Source of the DNA: Thermobaculum terrenum ATCC BAA-798
GTDB lineage: Bacteria > Chloroflexota > Chloroflexia > Thermobaculales > Thermobaculaceae
Direction of reading: 5' to 3'
Length of the DNA stretch: 64,000 bases
NCBI RefSeq assembly: GCF_000025005.1
Contig: NC_013526.1
Span: 806,001-870,000 of the forward strand
In this document: piece after piece, positions 8,551 to 19,987 of the stretch
Layout of the letters: every line of letters begins with the position of its first letter
How positions within the stretch are numbered: position 1 is the first letter of the stretch
The notes under the pieces: generated by a model
Databases searched by the model: none
Seen by the model: the letters and a program-made list of their open reading frames with translations, nothing else
Told to the model about the DNA's origin: nothing
Position numbers and translations under genes: made by a program

Positions 8551-9272
8551 AGCAGGCCCCGCAGGGTCGCGGCGTTCTCGACCGCGTAGGCGCGCACGTC
8601 GTTGTTGAAGTAGACGTAGACATCCCGCTCGCGGAGGCGCTCCCTGATCCAGTCAGCCCAGGACCGCAGCTGCTCCTCGGTGTACCGCGAAGCGTACAGC
8701 TCTCCCGGGCCGTGCATCCTGATGTAGGTAAAGCCGCCCATCTCGATCCGCCAGGATGGGAGGTGAGGGGAGTCGTTGAGCACCAGCGACGCCTCCAGCG
8801 CCCGCAGCGGCTCGAGGGCCCCCTCCGCGAGCCAGGAATCGTGTCGAAACTCAAAAGCGTACCTCAGACCCCTCGGCAGCAGCCGACAGAAGGCCGCGAG
8901 CCTCTCCACGTGCTCCTCGTCGGCGCGCATGGAGGCCGGGAACTGCCACAGGACCACCCCCAGCTTGCTTCCCAAACCCCTGGCTCCGAAGAGAAAAGCC
9001 TCCAGGGGAGCCTCCACCTCCCGCAGGCGCCGCACGTGCGTGATCAGCCTCGGGCCCTTGAGCGCGAAGCGAAAGCGCTCGGGGGTGGACTCGCCCCAGC
9101 GCTCGAACACCCCGCGCGAGAACCTGCCGTAGAAGGTGGCGTTGATCTCCACGGTGTCGAAGCGCTCGGCGTAGAACCCGAGCCACTCCCGCTGCGGCAG
9201 GGACTGCGGATAGAACCTGCCGCGCCAATCCCTGTACACGTAGCCGGAGGTGCCCACGTAAGGGGTGCCCAC
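8547..9272 (-). CDS. DUF72 (YecE-like) protein
   Basis: A 241-residue protein with the ordered DUF72 motifs: YVGTSGYVYRDWRGRFYP at the start, FDTVEINATFYGRF near 40, FRFALKGPRLITH near 70, VLWQFPASM near 108, YAFEFRHDSWL near 137 and YIRMHGPGELYASRY near 185. It ends with YVYFNNDVRAYAVENA, the conserved YFNND signature. The family adopts a TIM-barrel fold; its substrate is not known. It lies 10 bases downstream of the GH42 gene on the same strand and is likely co-transcribed with it. Confidence 0.92.
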   Translation of the reverse strand: MGTPYVGTSGYVYRDWRGRFYPQSLPQREWLGFYAERFDTVEINATFYGRFSRGVFERWGESTPERFRFALKGPRLITHVRRLREVEAPLEAFLFGARGLGSKLGVVLWQFPASMRADEEHVERLAAFCRLLPRGLRYAFEFRHDSWLAEGALEPLRALEASLVLNDSPHLPSWRIEMGGFTYIRMHGPGELYASRYTEEQLRSWADWIRERLRERDVYVYFNNDVRAYAVENAATLRGLL

Positions 9273-9282
9273 GGCCCCGCCC

Positions 9283-11298
9283 TCAGGCGTCGGCCCGGAG
9301 GATCCGCACGTCGTAGGCGGCCATCACGATCTCTCCCCGGAGCTCCTCGCCGCTCAACAGCTCCAGGAAGGCCTCGCCCTCGGGCAGGCGAACGGTCACC
9401 TCCTCCGGGTTGTGGTTGAGCAGGAACACCAGGCGCGCGCCGTCCTTCTCCCGCAGCGCCGCCTCCACCCCTGCGGGGGTCTCCATCACGGGCTGGACTC
9501 CCTGCTCGAGCAGCAGCAGGCCGTAGAACTCGTCCAGGAAGCGGTCCTCCGGGTGGCTGGCGATGTAGTAGGCCCTCCCCTCGCCGAAGCGGTTCTCGGT
9601 CACCACCGGCGTGCCGGCGTAGAAGTCCTCGCCGTAGGTGGCCACGACCCTGGCGGTCTCCGTCCGCACGATGTCGCACATGCGGCCACACTCGTAGGTG
9701 CCCGTGCCGTCGGCCATCACGATGTGGTTGACCTGACCCTCATACAGGGCATCTATCTCCTCCACCCAGATGCCCAGCACCCTCCGCAGCGGCCCGGGAT
9801 AGCCCTCGAACGCCAGGTCGTGCTCGTCGGCCACGCCCGAGAACTGGGTGGCCACGAACACGCCCCCGCCGCGCACGAAGCCCTCTATCCGCTCGGCCAC
9901 GCCGGGCTTCACCATGTACAGCATCGGGGCTATCACCAGGTCGTAGCGGGACAGGTCCGAGTCGCTGAAGACCACGTCCACGGGCACGTTCTTCCGCCAG
10001 ATCGCCCGGTAGTGCTGGCGCACGGTCTCGACGTACCTCTTCTCCCGGACGGGCCCCACAGCGTCGTCTATCGCCCACCAGTTGTTCCAGTCGAACATCA
10101 CGGCCACCCTGGCGGGCGTGGCGGCCCCGATGGTCGCATCACCTAGGCGCTCGAGCTCGGCGCCCAGCTCCGAGACCTCCCGGAACACGCGGGCGTCCGT
10201 CCTGCCGTGGTGCTCCACCACGGCCCCATGGAACTTCTCGCAACCACCCCTGCCGCGGCGCCATTGGAAGTACATCACCGTCTCCGCCCCGTGGGCCACC
10301 GCCAGGTAGCTCCACAGCCTGAGGACTCCCGGCCGCTTGAGCTGGTTGACCGGCTGCCAGTTCTGGCTACTGGGCGTCTGCTCCATGAGGATGAAGGGCC
10401 TGCCGTCCTTCAACCCCCTGTTGAGGTCGTGCAGGAAGGCGATGTCGCCGGGATCGGCCGTGGGCCATGGGTAGCAGTCCCAGGAGACCACGTCCATCTC
10501 CTTAGCCCACTCGCGGTAGTCCAGCAGCGGGTAGGTGCCCATGAGGTTGGTGGTGACGGGCACGTCCGGGGAATGCTCCCGGATGGCGTCGCGCTCGATC
10601 TTGAAGCACTCGAGCATAGCCTCGCTCTGGAAACGCTTGTAGTCGATCGTCAGGCCGTGCGTCAGGTTCTCGCCGTTGGCGTAAGGCGGTGTGATCTGCG
10701 ACCAGTCGGTGTAGGTATGTCCCCAGAACCGGGTCCACCAGCTGCGGTTGACCTCCTCGAGGCTGCCGTAGCGCCTCCGCAGCCAGGCCCTGAACGCCTC
10801 CGCGCACACTTCGCACATGCAGGTGCCGCCGTACTCGTTGGAGACGTGCCAGGCCAGCAGGCCGGGATGCCCACCGTAGCGCTGCGCGAGCCGGCTCGCC
10901 ACCTCGCGGATGAACCGCCGGTAGTTGGGGGAGTTGGGGCAGTAGTTGACCCTGCGGCCGTGGTGGTGCCTGCGGCCGGTGTTGTCCGCGCGCAGCACGT
11001 CGGGGTAGCGCTGCGACATCCAGGCGGGCTGCGCCGCCGTGGGCGTCGCCAGCACGAAGTACCTGCCCGAGGCGTGCAGCATCTCCAGCACCCTATCCAG
11101 CCACTCGAAGTCCCAGGTGTGCTCGTCGGGCTGGAGGGACACCCAGCTGAACACCCCGACGGTGGGGACGTTGTAGTGGGCCTCCTGCATGAGACGCACA
11201 TCCTCCACCCACACCTCAGGGGGCCATTGCTCGGGGTTGTAGTCACCGCCGTGCCAGATGAAGGGAGCTTTGGGGTTTATGGGACCGTACAACTTCAC
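9283..11298 (-). CDS. Beta-galactosidase, glycoside hydrolase family 42
   Basis: A 671-residue cytoplasmic enzyme with no signal peptide. The (beta/alpha)8 domain opens with FIWHGGDYNPEQWP and carries GVFSWVSLQPDE. The acid/base Glu155 lies in WHVSNEYGG and the nucleophile Glu306 in FILMEQTPS, matching GH42 spacing. Cysteines in NYCPNS and in the CMCEVC group fit the structural zinc site. The trimerisation domain (around 400-600) and a small C-terminal beta domain follow. It hydrolyses terminal beta-galactosides imported as oligosaccharides. The neighbouring divergent ABC importer and the GHMP kinase fit a galactoside-use locus. It overlaps the upstream DUF4129 gene by 4 bases. Confidence 0.95.
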   Translation of the reverse strand: MKLYGPINPKAPFIWHGGDYNPEQWPPEVWVEDVRLMQEAHYNVPTVGVFSWVSLQPDEHTWDFEWLDRVLEMLHASGRYFVLATPTAAQPAWMSQRYPDVLRADNTGRRHHHGRRVNYCPNSPNYRRFIREVASRLAQRYGGHPGLLAWHVSNEYGGTCMCEVCAEAFRAWLRRRYGSLEEVNRSWWTRFWGHTYTDWSQITPPYANGENLTHGLTIDYKRFQSEAMLECFKIERDAIREHSPDVPVTTNLMGTYPLLDYREWAKEMDVVSWDCYPWPTADPGDIAFLHDLNRGLKDGRPFILMEQTPSSQNWQPVNQLKRPGVLRLWSYLAVAHGAETVMYFQWRRGRGGCEKFHGAVVEHHGRTDARVFREVSELGAELERLGDATIGAATPARVAVMFDWNNWWAIDDAVGPVREKRYVETVRQHYRAIWRKNVPVDVVFSDSDLSRYDLVIAPMLYMVKPGVAERIEGFVRGGGVFVATQFSGVADEHDLAFEGYPGPLRRVLGIWVEEIDALYEGQVNHIVMADGTGTYECGRMCDIVRTETARVVATYGEDFYAGTPVVTENRFGEGRAYYIASHPEDRFLDEFYGLLLLEQGVQPVMETPAGVEAALREKDGARLVFLLNHNPEEVTVRLPEGEAFLELLSGEELRGEIVMAAYDVRILRADA

Positions 11299-12821
11299 CT
11301 CCTTGGAGAGCTTTGATCGGTATCACGGGCTTCCTGCTTGCGTCTGAGCTCCTCCTGGATGCGTTCTACATCGGCCCTGGCGCGCTCGGCCTCCTCCTCG
11401 GAGAGGGGTTGCCGGCTGTAGCGAGCGCGCACGAACTCCGAGGTGAGGTCGTCCAGCGCGGGCTCGGCCTCGGGCACCTCCGGCCTGAGGGTGCGCTCGA
11501 AGTCGTAGGGCGTCTGCGAGCGCCGGCGGGGATGCCCCGCGCCCTCGGCCACCTCCAGCATCCGCAGGTAGTAGTACCTCACCCTCCCCCTGGGGTCCAA
11601 CCTGCTGGGGTCTATCCTCTCGCCGCGGGCAACGCCTCCGAGGGTGCGGCCCGCGGCCCTGAACCGCTCGGCGAGCCGTCGGGAAGCGCTGGACGCTGCG
11701 CCGGTGATCCGGGCCCACAGCGACCGCCACCAGGCGCGCAGCACCTCGAGGAGGCGCAGGCGGGCCAGCGGCGCCAGCAGGTCCGGGCGAGTGCGCAGGT
11801 ACGCCCGCAGCACGTAGACCAGGATCGCCGCCACTATCGCCCAGAAGATCAGGGAGTTCAGGAAACCGGGCCAGCTGAAGCCCCCGTCCTGAGGCCGGCG
11901 CATGAACTCGGGCAGCTCGCGCGGGGGAGGGGGATTATCTCCCGTCCGCCCGCCGCCGAAGAGGTGCGCTATCACCCATAGGAAGGGCAGCGATATCAGG
12001 AACCAGATGGCGCCTATCGTCCAGATGATGGCATTGAGGACGAGGGCGAGCGTCTCCAGCAGCCCCATCGTGTAGGTGGTCGGCAGCAGGGCCACCAACA
12101 GGAGCACCGACACCAGGAAGAGCAGGCTGTACCGCAGCCAGCGGGAGCCCAGCGCCGGCTGGACCCTGGCGCCCACCTGTTCCCAGTGGGCGCGCAGCGT
12201 GGAGTACCTGATCTGCCCCAGCATCAGGAAGCCCAACAGGAAGTACACCAGCACGTTCAGGATGACCCCGCCCACCGGCGGCCGCGAGAGCTGGAACAGG
12301 CTGCGCAGCCCCAGATGGGTCATCCCGGCGAAGATGAGCAGGATGACCGCCCCGAAGAGGAAGCGCGAGGCCAGCCGCTCCTCCGGGGGCACGTAGGTGG
12401 CGGACCTCTCGGGCGTCTCCCCCAACGCCTCCAGATCCCTGGCGGTGAGCGTGCCCCCGAGCCAGCACGCCACGACCACCCCGTAAGCCACCAGCGCCGG
12501 GGGGCTGAAGTCGGGGATGCCCGCCAAGGGGTTGGCGCTACCCTCGTTGAGGCCCTCCGCCAGCTGCAGCACGAGGAACAGTCCCACCAGCTCCATCAGG
12601 CGATAGCGCAGGGTGGGGTAGCTCCGGGGGAGCCGCTCCCTTATCAGCCGATAGGAGACCTGCGCCTCCAGCGCCGCCAGCGCCGAGATCACCACCAGGT
12701 AGCCCCCGCGCCACTGGGGCTGGAGCAGCTCGATGAGCTGCACTATGGAGACCACTATGCAGCCGAACAGCACGGCCACGGCCAGTGGTCTGTAGACTGT
12801 CACCAGCAGCCTGTCCCTCAT
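11295..12821 (-). CDS. DUF4129-containing multi-pass membrane protein
   Basis: A 508-residue protein. The first two thirds hold about eight hydrophobic segments (around residues 10-30, 38-55, 75-92, 105-122, 150-170, 180-200, 230-285 and 320-345). The soluble C-terminal third contains VRYYYLRMLEVAEGAGHPRR, then PYDFERTLRP and LTSEFVRARYSRQPLSEEEA. That tail is the DUF4129 domain, often found with transglutaminase-like proteins and MoxR/DUF58 clusters, none of which is here. The start codon ATG is at 12821 and the stop overlaps the GH42 start, so both belong to one operon. Function unknown. Confidence 0.8.
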   Translation of the reverse strand: MRDRLLVTVYRPLAVAVLFGCIVVSIVQLIELLQPQWRGGYLVVISALAALEAQVSYRLIRERLPRSYPTLRYRLMELVGLFLVLQLAEGLNEGSANPLAGIPDFSPPALVAYGVVVACWLGGTLTARDLEALGETPERSATYVPPEERLASRFLFGAVILLIFAGMTHLGLRSLFQLSRPPVGGVILNVLVYFLLGFLMLGQIRYSTLRAHWEQVGARVQPALGSRWLRYSLLFLVSVLLLVALLPTTYTMGLLETLALVLNAIIWTIGAIWFLISLPFLWVIAHLFGGGRTGDNPPPPRELPEFMRRPQDGGFSWPGFLNSLIFWAIVAAILVYVLRAYLRTRPDLLAPLARLRLLEVLRAWWRSLWARITGAASSASRRLAERFRAAGRTLGGVARGERIDPSRLDPRGRVRYYYLRMLEVAEGAGHPRRRSQTPYDFERTLRPEVPEAEPALDDLTSEFVRARYSRQPLSEEEAERARADVERIQEELRRKQEARDTDQSSPRR

Positions 12822-12886
12822 CGTACTCGCATGTTACTCCCATCCCGGCCAGCAGGTCAAATATCTAGCCAGCACCACGACACGTG

Positions 12887-12915
12887 TTGACTCAAAACTA
12901 AAGTAGATATACACT
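12887..12915 (+). promoter_or_regulatory. Candidate promoter of the first sugar ABC operon
   Basis: TTGACT (12887-12892) and TACACT (12910-12915) are separated by 17 bases, 50 bases ahead of the binding-protein ATG. ACTAAA occurs twice here (12898-12903 and 12913-12918) and could be part of an operator. Confidence 0.5.
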
Positions 12916-12966
12916 AAACTCCGCGTTACCTGTATATAGGATATATGCAGAGAAAGGAGTGTTGAG

Positions 12967-14262
12967 ATGCCGAAGGTCCTATCACGGCGCGACTTCCTGG
13001 CCAGGGCCGCTGCCGGCCTGGTGGGGTGCGCGCTGGCGTCGATGGGCTGCGGCACCCAGACGCAGGGAGGCACGGGAGGCGGCCGTACCACCCTCAACCT
13101 GTGGTACTGGAACCGCTCGATCGACGACAACATCCTCGAGCAGGTGAACAAGCGCTTCCCCAAGGCCAACCTCGTGCCGCAGAAGATCGGCGGCGACTAC
13201 CGATCGAAGCTGCTGATCACCTTCGCCGGCAAGTCGTACGTCCCCGACATCGCCGGCATCAACGTGGACATCGCGACCTACTTCCCGGACGCCGACCAGT
13301 TCGTGGACCTCCAGAGCGTGGGGGCCAACGAGGTGAAGTCCGATTACCTGGAGTGGAAGTGGTTGCAGGGCATCACCCCTGAGGGCAAGATGATAGGCTT
13401 CCCGATGGACATCGGCCCCATAGCGCTCTTCTACCGCGAGGACATCCTGCGGAAGGCCGGAGTACCCACCGATCCTGACCAGCTCTACGAGCGGATCAAG
13501 ACCTGGGAGGAGTACTTCGAGCTGGGCGAGTTCCTCAAGTCCAAGCTGCCCCAGAGGGTGTCCCTCGCCGACGAGATCACGCAGATCTTCCAGCACGTGA
13601 TGGCTCAGGGTGCCGATTGGTACCAAGACAAGAGCGGGCACTTCATCGGCGACCAGGCCCACGTCAAGCGCGCCTGGGACCTGGCGGTCACCGCCCACAG
13701 GAAGGGGCTCCTGGCCAACTCAGCCCGCTACTCCACCGACTGGAACGCCTCCGCCGACACCGGCAGGTTCATCACCTTCCACGGTGCGGTGTGGATGAAG
13801 CTCATCCTCAAGGACGCTGCTCCAGACACCACCGGTCTGTGGCGGGTGTGCCCCGCGCCGGGCGGAGCGGGCAACAGCGGTGGCTCCTTCCTGTCGATCA
13901 CCCGCTACTGCAAAGATCCGCAGCTGGCGTTCGACATCATCAGCTGGGTGCAGAACCCCGAGAACCAGCTCAAGGCTTACGTGGAGATAGACCTCTACCC
14001 CTCCACACCCAGCATCTACAACCGCCCCGAGATGAACCACCCAGAGGAGTTCTTCGGCGGGCAGAACACGAACCCCATCTTCAGCGAGTCCGCCCGCCAG
14101 GTGAAGCCCTTCTACCTGGGGACGGAGTACAACATCATCAACCCCATCTACGCCAAGGAGCTCACCAACGTCGCCACCCAGGGGAAAGACCCCGAGCGGG
14201 CCTGGGAGGACGCCCTGCACGAGATACAGAAGAGACTACAGCTGAGAGGTGCATGGAAATGA
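12967..14262 (+). CDS. Sugar ABC transporter substrate-binding lipoprotein
   Basis: A 431-residue solute-binding protein of the carbohydrate (CUT1) type, starting at ATG 12967 after AAAGGAGTG. The signal combines a twin-arginine-like SRRDFLARAA with a lipobox ending in SMGC, so it is probably a Tat-exported lipoprotein. The mature part has the usual family features: TLNLWYWNRS, FPMDIGPIALFYREDIL and GGSFLSITRYCKDPQLAFDII. It captures sugars outside the cell for the two permeases that follow. The gene stop overlaps the next start (ATGA). No ATPase is encoded in the operon, so a shared MsmK/UgpC-type ATPase elsewhere is expected. Confidence 0.92.
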   Translation: MPKVLSRRDFLARAAAGLVGCALASMGCGTQTQGGTGGGRTTLNLWYWNRSIDDNILEQVNKRFPKANLVPQKIGGDYRSKLLITFAGKSYVPDIAGINVDIATYFPDADQFVDLQSVGANEVKSDYLEWKWLQGITPEGKMIGFPMDIGPIALFYREDILRKAGVPTDPDQLYERIKTWEEYFELGEFLKSKLPQRVSLADEITQIFQHVMAQGADWYQDKSGHFIGDQAHVKRAWDLAVTAHRKGLLANSARYSTDWNASADTGRFITFHGAVWMKLILKDAAPDTTGLWRVCPAPGGAGNSGGSFLSITRYCKDPQLAFDIISWVQNPENQLKAYVEIDLYPSTPSIYNRPEMNHPEEFFGGQNTNPIFSESARQVKPFYLGTEYNIINPIYAKELTNVATQGKDPERAWEDALHEIQKRLQLRGAWK

Positions 14263-15194
14263 GCACAGTAGGAGTGGCCACCAAGGAGAAGGAGGCGGGC
14301 AGGAAGTCCTGGCGGACCTGGAGCACGTACGTGCCGATGTACATCGCCATCGCCCCCTTCTACATCCTGTTCGCGGTGTTCGGGCTGTTCCCGATATTCT
14401 TCTCCCTCTACCTGTCCTTCCACAGCTGGGACGGCATAGGGGAGATGCGGTTCGTGGGGCTGGAGAACTTCCGCTACCTCGTGACTGACCCCAACTTCTG
14501 GCAGTCGATAGTCAACACCTTCGTCATCTGGATCATCTCGACGATCCCGATGCTCGTGCTCGCCCTGGTCCTGGCGTTCCTGCTCAACTGGCCGATCAGG
14601 GGCAAGGGCTTCTACCGGGCGGCGTACTTCATCCCGAACGTGACCTCGATCGTCGCGATCGCGATCATCTTCGGCTCGATCTTCGGCAACAACGCCGGCC
14701 TCCTCAACGCCGCGCTGCAGGCCGTGGGGCTGCCCACGGTGCAGTGGCTGAACAACGCCTGGGGCATCAAGATCGCGATAGCCTCCATGGTAATCTGGAG
14801 ATGGACCGGCTACAATGCGATCATCTATCTAGCAGGGCTGCAGGCCATCCCCTCAGCGCTGTACGAGGCCGCCAGGGTCGACGGCGCTACTGGTCCACAG
14901 ATCTTCTACCACATCACCCTGCCGATGCTGCGGCCGGTGATCCTCTTCACGGTGATCACCTCCACCATCGGCGGCATGCAGCTCTTCACTGAGCCTCAGG
15001 TGCTGGTGGGCAACGGCGGTGGTCCCGGCCAGTCGGGACTGACGATGGTGCTGTACCTCTACCAGCAGGCGTTCACCCAGAACATGTTCGGCTACGGCGC
15101 GGCGATCGGCTGGGGGCTGTTCGTCATCATCGTGCTCTTCTCGGCCTTCAACTGGCGGGTGGTCCAGAGGGCCGGCACGGTAGGTCTGAGATAG
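14259..15194 (+). CDS. Sugar ABC transporter permease (MalF/UgpA-like)
   Basis: A 311-residue membrane protein with six predicted helices. The start ATG 14259 overlaps the upstream stop and lies about 9 bases after GAGAGGT; an ATG at 14253 sits too close to that site. The EAA loop that contacts the ATPase is present (ALYEAARVDGATGPQIFYHI). Helix-rich stretches such as YIAIAPFYILFAVFGLFPIF are typical of CUT1 inner-membrane subunits. It forms a heterodimer with the next gene product. Confidence 0.93.
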   Translation: MSTVGVATKEKEAGRKSWRTWSTYVPMYIAIAPFYILFAVFGLFPIFFSLYLSFHSWDGIGEMRFVGLENFRYLVTDPNFWQSIVNTFVIWIISTIPMLVLALVLAFLLNWPIRGKGFYRAAYFIPNVTSIVAIAIIFGSIFGNNAGLLNAALQAVGLPTVQWLNNAWGIKIAIASMVIWRWTGYNAIIYLAGLQAIPSALYEAARVDGATGPQIFYHITLPMLRPVILFTVITSTIGGMQLFTEPQVLVGNGGGPGQSGLTMVLYLYQQAFTQNMFGYGAAIGWGLFVIIVLFSAFNWRVVQRAGTVGLR

Positions 15195-15203
15195 GAGGCG
15201 GCC

Positions 15204-16031
15204 ATGGCAAAGCGCTACTTCACGAGCTCGATCATCCACATCCTCCTCCTGCTGGGGGTGGTGATCTCCATATTCCCGTTCTACTGGCTGGTGGTCATGT
15301 CGACCAACACCACGGGCGACATCTTCCGCTACCCCCCGAAGCTCACCTTCGGGGACCAGCTGGTGACCAACGTCCAGCACGTGTTCCAGAGCATCAACTT
15401 CCTGGACTCCTTCATTAATACTCTGATCGTGTCGGTGGTCACCACCATCCTGCTGCTGGTGTTCGACTCGCTCGCCGGCTTCACCTTCGCGAAGTTCGAC
15501 TTCCCGGGCAAGAACATCCTGTTCCTCATCCTGCTGGCGACGTTCATGGTGCCCGGCCAGCTCTCCACGGTGCCGATGTTCGCCATCATGGCGACCCTGG
15601 GCTGGGTGGGTTCCCTCAAGGCGCTGATCATCCCGGGGGCGGCCAACGCCTTCGGCATCTTCTGGATCCGCCAGTACGCGCAGGAGGCCGTGCACGACGA
15701 GCTGCTAGAGGCGGGCAGGCTGGACGGCTGCGGGCACTTCCGCCTGTGGTGGCACGTGGGCCTGCCGGCGCTGCGGCCGGCGCTGGCTTTCCTGGGCATC
15801 TTCAGCTTCATCTACACCTGGAACGACTACTTCTGGCCCCTGGTGGTGCTGATCAACCCCGAGCACATCACCCTGCAGGTGGCGCTCTCGCAGCTCAACG
15901 GCATCTACAACACCGACTACAGCATGGTGATGGCGGGCACGCTACTTGCTACCTTACCCCTGATCGTGATATTCCTGCTGGGCAGCCAGCAGTTCATATC
16001 CGACCTAACGGCAGGTGCCGTGAGGGAATAG
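15204..16031 (+). CDS. Sugar ABC transporter permease (MalG/UgpE-like)
   Basis: A 275-residue protein with six predicted helices, starting at ATG 15204 after GATAGGAGGC. It carries the EAA loop (ELLEAGRLDGCGHFRLWWHV) and the usual C-terminal phrase SDLTAGAVRE of MalG-type subunits. It lies 9 bases after the partner permease. The operon ends at a hairpin at 16083-16107 before the kinase gene. Confidence 0.93.
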   Translation: MAKRYFTSSIIHILLLLGVVISIFPFYWLVVMSTNTTGDIFRYPPKLTFGDQLVTNVQHVFQSINFLDSFINTLIVSVVTTILLLVFDSLAGFTFAKFDFPGKNILFLILLATFMVPGQLSTVPMFAIMATLGWVGSLKALIIPGAANAFGIFWIRQYAQEAVHDELLEAGRLDGCGHFRLWWHVGLPALRPALAFLGIFSFIYTWNDYFWPLVVLINPEHITLQVALSQLNGIYNTDYSMVMAGTLLATLPLIVIFLLGSQQFISDLTAGAVRE

Positions 16032-16082
16032 AGAACACCAACCGTGGGCACCAAGCCCGCATGGCTACTACCTCCCCGCTCA

Positions 16083-16107
16083 AGGGCCTCCCGCAAGGGG
16101 GCCCTTT
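16083..16107 (+). terminator. Rho-independent terminator after the ABC operon
   Basis: AGGGCC pairs with GGCCCT, extended by CCC/GGG around a GCAA tetraloop with a single bulge, and is followed by TTTCTC. Confidence 0.65.
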
Positions 16108-16173
16108 CTCATGCCCGCGGGCTTGGCGCGACTCCTGCTAATGGCGAGTCAGAACCTTCCGGAGGATAAGAGG

Positions 16174-17055
16174 ATGTCAGAGGATGAAGCTATCAGGGTG
16201 AGGATCCCAGTGCGGGTGGACTTCGCGGGCGGGTGGACCGACGTCCACTACTTCTCCAGCCAGGAGGGGGGCGAGGTGCTCAACGCCGCCGTGCTCCCCT
16301 GCGTGGAGGGCGAGGCCAGGTGGCGGGGCACGCAGCTGGACCTGCGGTACAGCCTGGACCTGCCGCCCGGCACGGGGCTGGGGACTTCGGCATCGGTGGA
16401 CGTGGCCTGGCTGGCGATGACCTACCGGCTGATGGGGCGCGAGCTCACCGCCGTCCAGCTGGCCGAGGACGCTTACCGGCTCGAGAAGCTGCTCGGCGTG
16501 GAGGGCGGCAAGCAGGACCAGTACGCCGCCGCCCTGGGAGGCTTCAACTACCTGCGCTTCGGGCCCGAGGACGAGCCGGCGGAGGTGGAGCAGCTGGACA
16601 TCCCGCTGGAGGTCAGGGCCGAGCTGGAGGGAAGGCTCCTGCTGGCCTACACGGGTCAGGCCCACGCCTCGGGCGACCTCCACGAGCGGGTGTGGGAGGC
16701 CTTCCGCAGCGGCGACCGCGACAAGCACGAGGTGCTCTGCCGCATGCGCGACCTGGTGCCCGTCGCCCGCCAGGCGCTCCTGGACGCCCGGTTCGAGGAG
16801 CTGGCGCGCGTGATGACCGAGACGTACGAGCTCTCGCTCCGCCTCGACAGGGGGCTCGTGACGCCCGAGATGGACCGCCTCGCCGAGGCCGCCCACCACG
16901 CCGGCGCGATCGGCTGGAAGGCTTGCGGCGCCGGAGGGGGCGGCTGCATGCTCTTCCTCTGCCAGGAGGGCGCGCTCCCCAGGCTGGTGGAGCGCTTCGG
17001 GCGGATGGACGTGCAGGTCATCCCCGTGCGCTTCCAGCCCAGCTCCGAATGGTGA
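16174..17055 (+). CDS. GHMP family sugar kinase
   Basis: A 293-residue kinase. ATG 16174 was chosen because GGAGG lies 8 bases ahead; upstream ATGs at 16111 and 16141 lack such a site. Motif 1 (RIPVRVDFAGGWTDVHYF) and motif 2, the ATP loop (PPGTGLGTSASVDVAWL near 64-80), are intact. So is motif 3 (CGAGGGGCMLF near 251). The LDFAGGWTD-type start is typical of fucokinase / heptose-7-phosphate kinase-like GHMP proteins that phosphorylate the anomeric hydroxyl of a sugar. The linked GH42 enzyme and importer suggest it acts on the released monosaccharide; the exact substrate is not evident. Confidence 0.85.
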   Translation: MSEDEAIRVRIPVRVDFAGGWTDVHYFSSQEGGEVLNAAVLPCVEGEARWRGTQLDLRYSLDLPPGTGLGTSASVDVAWLAMTYRLMGRELTAVQLAEDAYRLEKLLGVEGGKQDQYAAALGGFNYLRFGPEDEPAEVEQLDIPLEVRAELEGRLLLAYTGQAHASGDLHERVWEAFRSGDRDKHEVLCRMRDLVPVARQALLDARFEELARVMTETYELSLRLDRGLVTPEMDRLAEAAHHAGAIGWKACGAGGGGCMLFLCQEGALPRLVERFGRMDVQVIPVRFQPSSEW

Positions 17056-17079
17056 GCCCCGCCGCCATACCCCACAGCT

Positions 17080-17106
17080 GAGTGTGGTATATTGTGTACC
17101 ACACTC
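17080..17106. promoter_or_regulatory. Perfect palindrome upstream of drmD (candidate operator)
   Basis: GAGTGTGGTA (17080-17089) and TACCACACTC (17097-17106) are exact inverted repeats around TATTGTG, 29 bases before the drmD ATG. A TATATT (17088-17093) inside it could be a -10 box, so a bound protein would block transcription. No T-run follows, which argues against a terminator for the kinase gene. Confidence 0.6.
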
Positions 17107-17134
17107 TACATGATGTACAGGCGGAGGTATTGTT

Positions 17135-19986
<2,852 letters not shown>

Positions 19987-19987
<1 letters not shown>

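Noticed and set aside
10207-11316. A 369-codon open frame on the plus strand opposite the GH42 gene
   Set aside because: It lies wholly inside the well-supported GH42 gene and has a shadow-like Val/Gly/Arg-rich composition.
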